Below, piece by piece: positions 25,911-35,577 of a stretch of 64,000 bases of DNA. Below the pieces are notes generated by a model. That model searched no databases. It was given only the letters and a program-made list of their open reading frames with translations, and was not told the DNA's origin. The position numbers were made by a program, and so were the translations under genes. Position 1 is the stretch's first letter; each line of letters begins with the position of its first letter. The stretch comes from Bacteroidota bacterium (GTDB lineage: Bacteria > Bacteroidota > Bacteroidia > Chitinophagales > Chitinophagaceae), in assembly GCA_028876495.1 (NCBI GenBank), contig JAGWRO010000040.1, positions 184,083-248,082 on the forward strand. The letters are read 5' to 3'.

Positions 25911-27911
25911 ATGAGTAAAAAAACAGGAAAGAAGAAACCTACGCCTTCGGTAAAGGGGACATTGGAAATTACAAGGTCAGGAATGGGATATGTAATTGTA
26001 GAAGGAAGAGATAAAGATTTACTTGTACGCCCACAGGATTTTAATAAAGCAATGGATGGAGACATTGTGCGTGTAAAAATAAAAGATACGCATGGAAAGC
26101 GTTTGGAAGGTGTGATAGAAGATGTTTTGGAAAGAAAACAAACAGAATTTATAGGTAATATACATGTAAGTGAAAATTTTGCATTCTTTGCTCCTGACAG
26201 CCAAAAACCATTACCCGATTTTTATATCAATCTTAAAAATTTAAATGGTGCAAAAGACAATGAAAGGGTAGTCGTTAAGTTTTTAAATTGGGAAAAAGGA
26301 GCTAAAAAACCGGAAGGTAAGGTCGTTTCGGTATTGGACTCAGTTAATGCAAGCGATCTTGCAATGAAGGAGATCATTATCCAAAACGGGTTTCCACTTG
26401 AATTTTCTCAAAAAGTTTTAGAGGAAGCAGAAAGTCTGAATGATATAATTGAAGAAAAAGAATTAGCTAAAAGGAAAGATTATCGGGAGGAGCTCACTTT
26501 TACTATTGATCCTGCAGATGCAAAAGATTTTGATGATGCACTTTCCATAAAAAAACTAAGTGAGCATGAGTATGAAATAGGTGTTCATATTGCTGATGTA
26601 AGCCATTTTGTACTACCAGGGATGGCGATGGACGAAGAAGGTTATACACGCGCTACCAGCGTATATCTTCCGGACAGGGTAAATCCTATGTTACCCGAAA
26701 AAATTTCAAATGAACTTTGTTCACTTCGTCCCAAAGAAGATAAATTTACTTTCTCAGTAATTTTCAAAATAACCAGTAAAGGAAAAGTAAAAGAATATTG
26801 GCTGGGCAAAACTTTTATTCATAGCGATCATCGTTTTAATTACGATGAAGTGCAACAGATAATTGATGATAGACAGGGAGTATATAGTGAAGAAATTCTG
26901 TTGCTCAATTCTCTCGCCCGGATTTTCAGAAATGAAAGATTTAAAAACGGCGCTATAAATTTTTCTTCAACAGAAGTTAAATTTAAATTAGATGAAAGTG
27001 GGAAGCCTTTGGGAATCATTGTAAAAGAAAGCAAAGAGTCGCACCAGTTGATAGAAGAGTTTATGTTGCTTGCCAACCGTACGGTTGCTGCGCATGTTGC
27101 AAAAATAAGAGTAGATAAAAAGCCAATTCCTTTTCCATATCGGGTACATGATACACCGGATGAAGAAAAGCTTAAACCTTTTGTGGCTTTTGCACGCAAA
27201 TTCGGCTATAAATTTGACATGAATAATGAGGAAGAAACAGCAAAATCCTTTAACCAGTTGATGATTGATGTTCATGGAAAACCTGAGCAGCATGTGCTTG
27301 AGCAATTAGGTATCCGCACTATGTCGAAGGCGATTTACACTATAGAAAATATAGGCCATTATGGATTAGGGTTTAATGATTATTGCCATTTTACTTCGCC
27401 CATTAGGCGCTATCCTGATATAATGGTACATCGTGTGCTTCATGAAATTTTGGAAAATAATATTCATCCTGATAATAAAATGGAACAAAAGTGTATTCAT
27501 TGCAGCCAGAAAGAAAGATCAGCGATGGAAGCAGAGCGTGCTGGAAATAAATACAAACAGGTAGAGTTCATGATGGATAAACTGGGAGAGGATATGGAAG
27601 GAGTGATAAGTGGAGTTTCTTCGTTTGGTTTTTGGGTTGAAACGGTTAATGAAAAATGCGAAGGGCTTGTTTCAATAAAAGATCTTTACGATTATGATGA
27701 TTTTCGTCATGATGATACAGAATATGCACTGGTAGGTATGCGAACCGGAAAAAAATTCAGGATGGGGGATAAGGTTCAAATAAAATTGGTGGCTGCCAAC
27801 CTTGAAAAGCGGCAGCTTGATTTTGAATGGATTCCCGGACTTGAAAGCCTGAAACAAAAAGCAGTTAATGCAAAGAAAAAGAAAAACCCAAAAAAGAGAA
27901 ATCAAAATTAA
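25911..27911 (+). CDS. rnr: Ribonuclease R
   Basis: 666 aa RNase II/R family 3'-5' exoribonuclease for structured RNA. Cold-shock-like domains at the N-terminus (KGTLEITRSGMGYVIVEG), the RNB catalytic centre DPADAKDFDDAL with the Mg2+-binding aspartates, HIADVSHFV, the HFTSPIRRYPD block, an S1 domain (MEGVISGVSSFGFWVE) and a lysine-rich tail (KKKKNPKKRNQN). Shorter than the 813-aa E. coli enzyme because it lacks the N-terminal winged helix. Followed by the polyprenyl synthase 14 bp downstream, so probably co-transcribed. Confidence 0.95.
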   Translation: MSKKTGKKKPTPSVKGTLEITRSGMGYVIVEGRDKDLLVRPQDFNKAMDGDIVRVKIKDTHGKRLEGVIEDVLERKQTEFIGNIHVSENFAFFAPDSQKPLPDFYINLKNLNGAKDNERVVVKFLNWEKGAKKPEGKVVSVLDSVNASDLAMKEIIIQNGFPLEFSQKVLEEAESLNDIIEEKELAKRKDYREELTFTIDPADAKDFDDALSIKKLSEHEYEIGVHIADVSHFVLPGMAMDEEGYTRATSVYLPDRVNPMLPEKISNELCSLRPKEDKFTFSVIFKITSKGKVKEYWLGKTFIHSDHRFNYDEVQQIIDDRQGVYSEEILLLNSLARIFRNERFKNGAINFSSTEVKFKLDESGKPLGIIVKESKESHQLIEEFMLLANRTVAAHVAKIRVDKKPIPFPYRVHDTPDEEKLKPFVAFARKFGYKFDMNNEEETAKSFNQLMIDVHGKPEQHVLEQLGIRTMSKAIYTIENIGHYGLGFNDYCHFTSPIRRYPDIMVHRVLHEILENNIHPDNKMEQKCIHCSQKERSAMEAERAGNKYKQVEFMMDKLGEDMEGVISGVSSFGFWVETVNEKCEGLVSIKDLYDYDDFRHDDTEYALVGMRTGKKFRMGDKVQIKLVAANLEKRQLDFEWIPGLESLKQKAVNAKKKKNPKKRNQN

Positions 27912-27925
27912 GTAGCAAAAGAACG

Positions 27926-28936
27926 ATGAGTATTTCACCTTCTATAGATGGAAAGCAAAAGAAAAATGGCCTCCAATCATTTGGCCAGTTGTCTGCGATT
28001 TTTGAAGAAAAATTTAAAAAAAGACATTTCCCGGACGAACCTCAACAACTATATGATGCCTCACAATATTTACTAACGGCAGGCGGTAAACGCATTCGAC
28101 CTGTAATGTGCCTTATGGCAAATGAAATGTTTGATGAATTAAAAGAAGATGCTTACGAGGTTGCAACAGCTATTGAATTGTTTCACAATTTTACGCTGGT
28201 ACATGATGATATAATGGACAGGGCTCCGCTGAGACGTGGGATGCCAACGGTTCATACAAAATTTGGTGAACCAACGGCATTGCTTGCCGGCGATGTAATG
28301 CTGATTGCAGCTTATGAAAACCTCAACAAGATCAGTAACGAATATCTGCACCGGATTTTGAGTTTGTTCAATTCAACCGCAAAAAAAGTTTGTGAAGGGC
28401 AGCAACTCGATATGGAATTTGAAAAAATGGAGCATGTAAATTTTGATACATATGTAAAAATGATCAGCCTAAAAACCTCAGTGCTACTTGCAGCAAGCTT
28501 ACAGATGGGTGCTATTTTAGGAGGTGCAGGTGCAGGCAACCAGGGACATTTATACGAATTCGGGAAAAATCTTGGAATTGCTTTCCAGGTGCAGGATGAT
28601 TATTTGGATGCATTTGGGAATCCAGAGAAATTCGGAAAGAAGCAAGGTGGCGATATTATGGCAAACAAGAAGACATTTTTATGGTTGCAGGCAATGGAGG
28701 TCTCTTCTGATCAACAAAAAGGGGAACTAAGGGGATTGTCATCCAGGGTGGATGACAATAAAATTGAGGAAGTTTTAAGTATTTATAAGTCCTGCAATAT
28801 AGATGGGTGGGCAAAAGAGTTAAAACAAAAATATTTTTCTATTGCGATGGTTCATCTTGAAGAAATTGCAGTAACATCTGTCAGGAAAAAACCATTAGAA
28901 GAACTTGCAAAATATTTAATGGAACGGGACATGTAA
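27926..28936 (+). CDS. Trans-polyprenyl diphosphate synthase
   Basis: 336 aa all-alpha prenyl elongase with both aspartate-rich motifs: HDDIMDRAPLRRGMPT (first DDxxD) and FQVQDDYLD (second), plus the GGKRIRP IPP-binding segment. A Phe five residues before the first DDxxD suggests a short product such as FPP/GGPP rather than a long quinone side chain, but this is a weak predictor. Product would feed quinones, undecaprenyl carriers or carotenoids. Located 14 bp after rnr; no terminator follows, and the convergent DUF1080 gene ends 45 bp away. Confidence 0.9.
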   Translation: MSISPSIDGKQKKNGLQSFGQLSAIFEEKFKKRHFPDEPQQLYDASQYLLTAGGKRIRPVMCLMANEMFDELKEDAYEVATAIELFHNFTLVHDDIMDRAPLRRGMPTVHTKFGEPTALLAGDVMLIAAYENLNKISNEYLHRILSLFNSTAKKVCEGQQLDMEFEKMEHVNFDTYVKMISLKTSVLLAASLQMGAILGGAGAGNQGHLYEFGKNLGIAFQVQDDYLDAFGNPEKFGKKQGGDIMANKKTFLWLQAMEVSSDQQKGELRGLSSRVDDNKIEEVLSIYKSCNIDGWAKELKQKYFSIAMVHLEEIAVTSVRKKPLEELAKYLMERDM

Positions 28937-28981
28937 GTTTTTACAGCCCCGCTCCAAAATAATGTTTTCCAGACATATTGA

Positions 28982-29770
28982 TTAGGAGTTAGGATCCGGC
29001 AAAGGTCTTACCCAAATATTTCTAAAACTAATAGGAATACTTTTATCACCATGAGCCTGTAATTTAATTGGACATGGACCGTGGGGCTTGTAAGAAGGAT
29101 TGCCTATATAAAGTGTTGGCCCTTTTAATTTCACATTGTTCTGAACCAGTACGCCATTAAAAAATGCGGTAACTTTTGCAGGAGATTTTAATGAACCATC
29201 TTCATTGAAGCGGGGTGCTGTCCAGATTACATCATAAGATTGCCAAACTCCGGGAGGAAAATTTGGATTTACCAATGGCGGATATTGTTTATAAATAGCT
29301 CCTGCCTGCCCATTCACATAAGTGGAGTTTTTGTAAGAATCGAGGATTTGCATTTCATATCCATCATCTCCTTTACCGGTTGAAGCTAGGAACAAACCAC
29401 TGTTTCCTCGTGCCTGCCCTGTTCCTGCAATGTTTATAGGTTCTCTCCATTCCAGGTGCAGTTGGTAATCCATAAAAGATTGCTTAGTTTGTATATTTCC
29501 TGCTTTTTTATTAACAGTTACAATTCCATCATGCACATCCCAATCTGCTGGTTTTGTCGGATCATTGGTCGTCACCCATTTTGAAAGGTCTTTTCCATTA
29601 AATAATATAATGGCGTCAGAAGGCGGAACACCACACGTTTTGCCCGGGGTAACCACTGGGGGAACAGGTGTATAATATTCTGTGTCTTCAGGTTTCATTT
29701 TTTGCTGAGCATTTGCAGTGGCAATACCTGTTGTAATAAAAGCAATAGCGATCAAGATTTTTTTGTGCAT
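28982..29770 (-). CDS. Secreted DUF1080 (3-keto-disaccharide hydrolase-like) protein
   Basis: 262 aa with signal peptide (KILIAIAFITTGIATANA). One concanavalin-like DUF1080 domain: DAIILFNGKDLSKWV, DWDVHDGIVTVNKKAGNIQTK, YQLHLEWREP, NSGLFLAS, DGYEMQILDS, and IPISFRNIWVRPLP at the end. The family acts on sugar substrates, including 3-keto-glycosides. Starts 20 bp after the TonB receptor stop on the same strand, so receptor and hydrolase may form a small uptake operon, although no SusD-like gene is present. Confidence 0.9.
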   Translation of the reverse strand: MHKKILIAIAFITTGIATANAQQKMKPEDTEYYTPVPPVVTPGKTCGVPPSDAIILFNGKDLSKWVTTNDPTKPADWDVHDGIVTVNKKAGNIQTKQSFMDYQLHLEWREPINIAGTGQARGNSGLFLASTGKGDDGYEMQILDSYKNSTYVNGQAGAIYKQYPPLVNPNFPPGVWQSYDVIWTAPRFNEDGSLKSPAKVTAFFNGVLVQNNVKLKGPTLYIGNPSYKPHGPCPIKLQAHGDKSIPISFRNIWVRPLPDPNS

Positions 29771-29790
29771 GTTTTTATGTGTTTTTTAAT

Positions 29791-32289
29791 TTAGAATCTG
29801 GCGAGTAATTTAAAATTGATAAGCCTGGGCGTAAGCCTGTTCGGGATACTGAAAGTATCGTTGGCAAAATCTTTAATTAATTGATAAGAAATAGTATTGG
29901 CGCGGTCAATCAGGTTAAACACTTCAAGGCTTGCCCATATATTTTCAAAACTGCGGAATGGTGAATGGCTTCTTCTCAATGATTTTTCACTAAGCAACAA
30001 TGCACTAAAACCTATATCTACCCTGATATACGGCTCAATAATGAGTGCATTGCGATATTTCATGCTGTTAGGAATATTATAACTCATGTTACTTCCGTAA
30101 ATCAGGTTTAAATGTACTTTAAAATTTTTATTCGTACTTAAATAATCCTGTAAAAATAATCCCATGGTTATCAGGCGGTCACTTGGCCTTCTTATCCAAC
30201 CCACATCTGTTCGCACACTATCTGCAACTACCTGGTCCTTGGTTTGTGAACCAATTACTTCTCCTTCTTTATTTTTATAAGTATAATAGAAATTATTATT
30301 TATGTTTTCTTTTGTTTGGCTGATTCCAAGGCTGAACCAACTTTCCGCGTCTTTCACCAGTTCGGTAAACACTCTTGTTTCAATTCCGGCAGCATAAGCA
30401 CGGGCATTATTTTCACCAAAATAACTGATTTGCAGATTATTTATGTCATAAGGATCAACATCCCAAAGTGATTTAAAATAAGCTTCAGTGGTAATGCGCA
30501 TTGGCCTTTTTACATTTGATAAATTATAATCGAAGCCGGCAACATATTGAATACTTTTCTGACTTTTTAAGGCTGTGTTGATAGTTCCATCAGGCCTTCT
30601 CATCTCACGATAAAAAGGCGGCTGATCATATATCCCTGTAGAAGCCTTAAAAATAATATCCCGTTTCCAATCAGGTTTATAACTCACCTGTGCACGCGGG
30701 CTTACTAAAAATTCTTTGTTGAGCGCATCATAGTTAAATCTTACTCCCGCCTGCAGCGATACCTCGTTTGCTCCATGAGAAAGATGAATATTGTCCTGGA
30801 GATAGCCACTGTACTTATCTACTGAAAGATTTTCGTTTGATTTTAAAACACTGCTGAGGTTAAGTTGGTTTGGGTTAAATGGCAAAGAATATCCGGCACT
30901 ATCTTGCATTTCCCATTCATTTAAATGATCATTGATTACTGAATGGTCAAAAGATACACCCCATTGCAAAAAATGCTTTCCGAGGTTGTAACTTCCCTTA
31001 TGGCTTAAGTTATAAACAGTAATATTTAAATCGTTTCGCGCGTAATTTTGAAACACGCCTGCACCGAGCGGGTTAGTGATCTGTCCAAAATCCGGCTGCG
31101 TTTTATCAAAACTTCTTTCGCCAAAAAGATAGGCGCCGGCAATATCAGTATTTTCATTTTCAATATCCCCATATCGGCTGAACATCCATTTTAATTTTAC
31201 GCTGTTATTTACATTTTGGTTCAGGCTTATACCAATCAGATTACTATTGTAACTGTCTTTTTCCTGGCCGTCAAAATAGATATCAAGGCCAATGTTTGCG
31301 GTAAATAAAGGAGAAAAGACGGCTGTAGATTTTTGTGCAGATTCAGGGATGAGGGTAAACTTCGAACCTGAAATAATTCCTAAAACTTCCAATTGTAATT
31401 TTTCACTCATTTTATAAGTAAGATAAGCCTGTAAATCAGATGCAGAAGGAATGTAATTACCTTTTGTTTCCTGGCTGCTTAATAAATTCCTGTTGGTTTT
31501 ACTTCTTACCCCAAACAACCATGAAAGTTTTTTATTTTTTGAAAGTCCTTCCAAATGCAAACCCTGCTCTAAAAGACTTACATAAACTGAGCCGCCAAAA
31601 GAAACAGGTTTTTTATATTGTATATCCAAAACGCTGCTGATCTTATCCCCATATTTTGCCTGGAAACCGCCTGTGTAGAAATCAATGTTTTTCACCAGTT
31701 CGGGATTGATAAAACTCAATCCTTCCTGCTCGCCGTTTCTTATAAGATAAGGACGGTAAATTTCAAAGCCATTTATATAAATAAGGTTTTCGTCATAGTT
31801 GCCACCACGAACAGAATATTGAGATGTCAACTCGTTGTTGCTTCCCACAAGGGTTTTTATAAGACCTTCCACACCTCCCGTTGCACCCGGAAGAGTAATG
31901 GCACTTTTAGGATTTATTTTTATTAAGCCGGTTTCTTTTCTTTCTTTCTCATTATTAATCACCACTGTTTTTAGTATTTTGCTACTGCGCATAAGCTTAA
32001 CAGTTAGTTGTTCCTGTTCTCCCGGGCTGAGGTAAAAATTCTTTTGTTCGTCGTGAAATCCTGTATGAGAAAAAACAAGAGCAAATGCTTTTTCAGCCGG
32101 AACTTCTATCCGGAATTTACCTGAATCAGATGAAAGAATCCCATTTTGTTTCCCCAGAATGGTGATAGTTACTGCCGGAACAGGATCTTCATTTTCATCT
32201 ATTACCTTACCCGAAACATATGCGGTTTTCTTTTGCGAAAAAGAAGCCAGAGTTGAAAAAAGGAGAAAGATTAAAACCGTTAGTCTCAT
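29791..32289 (-). CDS. TonB-dependent outer-membrane receptor with carboxypeptidase-like N-terminal domain
   Basis: 832 aa from the ATG at 32289; the frame extends to 32361, but the signal peptide (RLTVLIFLLFSTLASFS) begins here. After it come a carboxypeptidase regulatory-like beta domain (VSGKVIDENEDPVPAVTITI ... GFHDEQ), a plug domain (SQYSVRGGNYDENLIYING ... GFQAKYGDKISSVLDI) and a 22-strand barrel ending with the aromatic FKLLARF. No adjacent SusD homologue, so it does not look like a polysaccharide utilisation locus. It could import a siderophore, cofactor or small glycoside. Upstream of the DUF1080 gene by 20 bp. Confidence 0.92.
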   Translation of the reverse strand: MRLTVLIFLLFSTLASFSQKKTAYVSGKVIDENEDPVPAVTITILGKQNGILSSDSGKFRIEVPAEKAFALVFSHTGFHDEQKNFYLSPGEQEQLTVKLMRSSKILKTVVINNEKERKETGLIKINPKSAITLPGATGGVEGLIKTLVGSNNELTSQYSVRGGNYDENLIYINGFEIYRPYLIRNGEQEGLSFINPELVKNIDFYTGGFQAKYGDKISSVLDIQYKKPVSFGGSVYVSLLEQGLHLEGLSKNKKLSWLFGVRSKTNRNLLSSQETKGNYIPSASDLQAYLTYKMSEKLQLEVLGIISGSKFTLIPESAQKSTAVFSPLFTANIGLDIYFDGQEKDSYNSNLIGISLNQNVNNSVKLKWMFSRYGDIENENTDIAGAYLFGERSFDKTQPDFGQITNPLGAGVFQNYARNDLNITVYNLSHKGSYNLGKHFLQWGVSFDHSVINDHLNEWEMQDSAGYSLPFNPNQLNLSSVLKSNENLSVDKYSGYLQDNIHLSHGANEVSLQAGVRFNYDALNKEFLVSPRAQVSYKPDWKRDIIFKASTGIYDQPPFYREMRRPDGTINTALKSQKSIQYVAGFDYNLSNVKRPMRITTEAYFKSLWDVDPYDINNLQISYFGENNARAYAAGIETRVFTELVKDAESWFSLGISQTKENINNNFYYTYKNKEGEVIGSQTKDQVVADSVRTDVGWIRRPSDRLITMGLFLQDYLSTNKNFKVHLNLIYGSNMSYNIPNSMKYRNALIIEPYIRVDIGFSALLLSEKSLRRSHSPFRSFENIWASLEVFNLIDRANTISYQLIKDFANDTFSIPNRLTPRLINFKLLARF

Positions 32290-32423
32290 AAAGTGAAGAT
32301 AATATTTAAAGAAATATGCCTCATTAATTAAACTGATAAATGCTGTATTTATTTTAAACAACTTAAGTTATAATTATTATTATAATCTGAAAAAAGGAAT
32401 GAGTTCTTTCACTTCAATTTTAT

Positions 32424-32431
32424 TATTTTTG
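32424..32431 (+). promoter_or_regulatory. -7 promoter box with 4-nt gap to start codon
   Basis: TATTTTTG ends 4 nt before the ATG at 32436. Transcription should begin at or near the A of the ATG. Confidence 0.55.
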
Positions 32432-32435
32432 GAAA

Positions 32436-33269
32436 ATGCGAAAACTAACCTTATTCTTTCTTTTTCTCATCTTGTTTTTTGAAAACTGCGTGATGCCTTC
32501 TCAAAAAAGGAATGAAAAAATTACTGATGATGCTTCAGAAACCTTGGACACTTTTCATCTGTTGACACAATTTTGGCAATTGACAGATGCAGATCATCCA
32601 ACTTCGAAAGACATTTCTTTTACTTCAGATGAAGGCGTTTTATACCAGCCGGGAATTGTTTTTATGACTGATTCTTCCCTTCTTGAAAACCCAACCGGCG
32701 AAATGACTTATGGTAAATTCAGCTTAAAGGGAAATGCAATTAATGTAGAATTTGATGATGGAAGGGAGGCGAGCTATATCATAGACCGTATAAATAAAAA
32801 GAAACTTTTGCTTTCCCGAACTGAAAAGAAACACACATCTAAGCTCACTTATAAAGCAACGAGCACCAGTTGGCCTGACACCCATAAAAATCCTTTTGCC
32901 AGGCAAAATTATCAATGGGCTCAAAAGCCTAAAAAGCCGGAAACTGATGATGAAATAAAGAACCGGGTAAAAGAAAGTGTACAGTTTTTTGTTTATTATT
33001 TTGACGGCTTTTTAAATGGTAAAGCACAACAAATTGATTTTACCGGTTTGCCCAATTGCCTTAATTGGTATTCTGGCGGAATATCAATCGATAATGAAGA
33101 TAAACTGGATAAAAAATGGATCAGTTGTTTTTATTCAAAAGAACAGGCGTACAAGGGAAGGCAAATGCTGGAAGATGCGCTTGTTAAAAAACATAATTGG
33201 GATGCAAAAGAAACCAATTGGATGAAGCAGACAATGCCGGTATTGCAGCAGATTCATGACGGAATGTGA
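32436..33269 (+). CDS. Putative lipoprotein of unknown function
   Basis: 277 aa. N-terminal hydrophobic stretch LTLFFLFLILFFENC ends in a lipobox-like Cys. The first half (about 40-145) is a lipocalin-like beta region (FWQLTDADHPTSKD ... GKFSLKGNAINVEFDDG). The second half is helical and aromatic, with ESVQFFVYYFDGFLNG and a conserved-looking GLPNCLNWYSGGISI. I do not recognise the family. Probably leaderless (promoter box 4 nt from the start). A bipartite-element copy begins right after the stop (minus, 33310 to about 33276). Confidence 0.65.
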   Translation: MRKLTLFFLFLILFFENCVMPSQKRNEKITDDASETLDTFHLLTQFWQLTDADHPTSKDISFTSDEGVLYQPGIVFMTDSSLLENPTGEMTYGKFSLKGNAINVEFDDGREASYIIDRINKKKLLLSRTEKKHTSKLTYKATSTSWPDTHKNPFARQNYQWAQKPKKPETDDEIKNRVKESVQFFVYYFDGFLNGKAQQIDFTGLPNCLNWYSGGISIDNEDKLDKKWISCFYSKEQAYKGRQMLEDALVKKHNWDAKETNWMKQTMPVLQQIHDGM

Positions 33270-33338
33270 TTGCGTCTAAAATAGAAATCTTAATTATTTC
33301 TTCCTTTACTATAAGGCAAAGGTGCTTTAAAAAAAGAT

Positions 33339-33986
33339 TTACAACTCTTTCATTTTTCTAATTGTTTCCGTCGGATTTTCTGATTTAAAAACTGAACTTC
33401 CGGCAACCAGTATGTCGGCGCCGGCTTTGATAATATCGGCGGCGTTTTCTAAAGAAATTCCTCCGTCTACTTCGATCTTGGCAGAAGATCCTGTGCTATT
33501 GATCAGGCTTTTTAATTCTTTTATTTTTTGAAAAGAATGTTCAATAAAAGATTGGCCACCAAAGCCCGGATTAACACTCATCACCAAAACCAAATCAACA
33601 TCCCTGATAATATCCTGTAACATAAATACAGGAGTAGAGGGATTAATGGCCACACCAGCCTTCATTTCAAAAGATTTTATTTGCTGAATATTTCTGTGTA
33701 AATGAGGACACGCTTCCTGGTGTACCGTTAAGCCATTAGCGCCTGCCTCTTTAAATGCTTCAACATATTTTTCGGGTTCCACGATCATTAAATGAACATC
33801 AAAAAATTTGGAGGTTGTTTTTCTTATTTGTTTGATGATAGACATTCCATAACTGATGTTTGGAACAAACCTTCCGTCCATTACATCAAGATGAAACCAA
33901 TCTGCCTGGCTTTCGTCAAGCATTTGGCATTCCCGGTCAAGATGTAAAAAATCAGAGGCTAAAAGTGATGGAGCTATGATGGGCAT
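33339..33986 (-). CDS. rpe: Ribulose-phosphate 3-epimerase
   Basis: 215 aa TIM barrel interconverting ribulose 5-phosphate and xylulose 5-phosphate. IIAPSLLASDF, WFHLDVMDGRFVPNISYG (metal-binding His and Asp), FDVHLMI, VLVMSVNPGFGGQSF, and KIEVDGGIS are all present. Works in the same pathway as the transaldolase at 15682. Starts 36 bp after the stop of the TPR lipoprotein gene and may be its operon partner. Confidence 0.95.
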   Translation of the reverse strand: MPIIAPSLLASDFLHLDRECQMLDESQADWFHLDVMDGRFVPNISYGMSIIKQIRKTTSKFFDVHLMIVEPEKYVEAFKEAGANGLTVHQEACPHLHRNIQQIKSFEMKAGVAINPSTPVFMLQDIIRDVDLVLVMSVNPGFGGQSFIEHSFQKIKELKSLINSTGSSAKIEVDGGISLENAADIIKAGADILVAGSSVFKSENPTETIRKMKEL

Positions 33987-34022
33987 TTTGTTTATTTAGT
34001 AATTGAGTAAATATAAGGAACG

Positions 34023-34832
34023 TTACCGTGTGCTCTGAAGTCTTGCAAGCGCTTTGCGGGCTTCTATAAAATCCTTGTCGTAAAGTAATGCGTTTTGATA
34101 ACTTTGTATGGCTTCATCTTTTTTGTTTAATTTTTCGTAGCATTTCCCCATCCAGTAATATCCCTCATCAAAATTATTCTGAATAGTGACGGCTCGTTTC
34201 AGCACATTTAAAGCATCCTCATATTTTTTTTCGGTATACAAGGCTATCGCTTTTTCGCGATAAGCATACATATATGTAAAATCAAGGCTAAGGCAACTGT
34301 CTAAATTGGCGATTGCTTTTTTCGGCTCATTCATATAATTATAATAGAGCCCTTTTATGAAATAAGCATCTTTACCTGATTTTGTTTTGTTGACACGTAA
34401 TAGTTCATCTGCTATGAGGAGTGATTTTGGATCCTTTATTTCTGCGTAAACAGTTCCAAGCGCTACCAAATATTCGGGAAGCGGATAAATATCAATGGCA
34501 CGTTTTAAAGAATTTATCGCATTCATTGTGTCATTGTTTTCAAAATATAATGAAGCTTTAATATTCCACAAATAGGCGCTGCCACTGTCTTTCTTAATTT
34601 CCTGGTTGGCTATCGAAATGGCTGAATCGTAATATCCCTGGTTTCGGTATGCTTCAATTAAATTTTCTTTCAGCATTAAAGAATCAGGGTGTTGTATGAT
34701 CTCGTTTTTGATAGATTGTATCGCATTCTGTTCGTTTGCAGGTGGGGGATTTACCGTTTTATTCCCCGAATTACAGGCAACAAGAAGAAATACTACTATC
34801 GAAAAAGCATAAAATATTTTTGACTGAATCAT
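34023..34832 (-). CDS. TPR-repeat lipoprotein
   Basis: 269 aa with lipobox LLVAC (mature Cys near residue 20), then about six tetratricopeptide repeats (AYRNQGYYDSAISIANQEI, AYLWNIKASLYFENNDTMNAI, GYYWMGKCYEKLNKKDEAIQSY). TPR proteins act as docking scaffolds; as an exported lipoprotein it may organise envelope complexes. A TAAATTTG box sits 4 nt before the ATG (34837-34844), so its mRNA is probably leaderless. rpe follows after 36 bp. Confidence 0.88.
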   Translation of the reverse strand: MIQSKIFYAFSIVVFLLVACNSGNKTVNPPPANEQNAIQSIKNEIIQHPDSLMLKENLIEAYRNQGYYDSAISIANQEIKKDSGSAYLWNIKASLYFENNDTMNAINSLKRAIDIYPLPEYLVALGTVYAEIKDPKSLLIADELLRVNKTKSGKDAYFIKGLYYNYMNEPKKAIANLDSCLSLDFTYMYAYREKAIALYTEKKYEDALNVLKRAVTIQNNFDEGYYWMGKCYEKLNKKDEAIQSYQNALLYDKDFIEARKALARLQSTR

Positions 34833-34836
34833 CTTG

Positions 34837-34844
34837 CAAATTTA
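34837..34844 (-). promoter_or_regulatory. -7 promoter box with 4-nt gap to start codon (TPR gene)
   Basis: Minus-strand TAAATTTG followed by CAAG and the ATG at 34832, a perfect TAnnTTTG box. Confidence 0.6.
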
Positions 34845-34888
34845 ATGTTCCACGTTGTAAATTTTAAAATCATCTCTGAAGCATTTTT

Positions 34889-35386
34889 TTACCCACGAGG
34901 TCCCAACTCAATTACTTCGCAATCGCGGATGTTTTTATCATCTATAGTAAAACGGATTAATGTTCTCATTTTGTGCCAGCCATGTTTGCCAGCTGCCCCG
35001 GGATTAATGTGAAGGCAGTTTAATTTTTCATCATACATTATTTTTAAAATGTGCGAATGTCCACTAATAAAGAGCTGGGGTTTATGAATTAATAATTCTT
35101 TTTTGGTTTCTGCGTTATATTTCGGAGGGTAACCACCAATGTGGCGTATCATCACTTTCACCTCTTCGCACATAAAAACCAACTGCTCCGGGTAAGCACT
35201 TTTGATATCATAGCCATCGATATTGCCATAAACTCCCCTAAGTGGTTTATACGATTTTAATTCTTCTGCAACCGCCGCGTTTCCAAAATCGCCCGCATGC
35301 CATATTTCATCACAGTTTTTAAAATGCTCAAAAACATGCGGGTCAAGATAATTATGCGTATCTGAAATAAGTCCGATGCGGGTCAA
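34889..35386 (-). CDS. YfcE/MJ0936-family metallophosphoesterase
   Basis: 165 aa calcineurin-like phosphodiesterase with the metal-binding set: ISDTHNY, WHAGDFGN, YGNIDG (GNxD replacing GNHD), and ISGHSHI. Members hydrolyse phosphodiesters in vitro; the true substrate is unsettled. The start is TTG at 35386; the preceding in-frame codons are followed by a stop, so no ATG alternative exists. Diverges from the homogentisate dioxygenase-like gene. The intervening 191 bp carry a bipartite-element copy (minus, 35468 to about 35434). Confidence 0.9.
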   Translation of the reverse strand: MTRIGLISDTHNYLDPHVFEHFKNCDEIWHAGDFGNAAVAEELKSYKPLRGVYGNIDGYDIKSAYPEQLVFMCEEVKVMIRHIGGYPPKYNAETKKELLIHKPQLFISGHSHILKIMYDEKLNCLHINPGAAGKHGWHKMRTLIRFTIDDKNIRDCEVIELGPRG

Positions 35387-35577
35387 GATTTTTATTTGCG
35401 AATTTAATGATTTGATGTTTGAGTAATTGGTTACTAAATTAAGATTTCAAATTTTTTGTTGGTTTACTGGTCTTGCTAACCCCCTAAACCTGCTAAACTA
35501 CCTAATCCCCTTCTTAAAGCAATTTCTTTTGTAATTTTATAATCCTGTAAAAATTGTATTGCTAAAAACATTCTATC

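Noticed and set aside
29791..32289. Polysaccharide utilisation locus (SusCD)
   Set aside because: No SusD-like gene or clustered glycoside hydrolases; only a TonB receptor with a DUF1080 protein.
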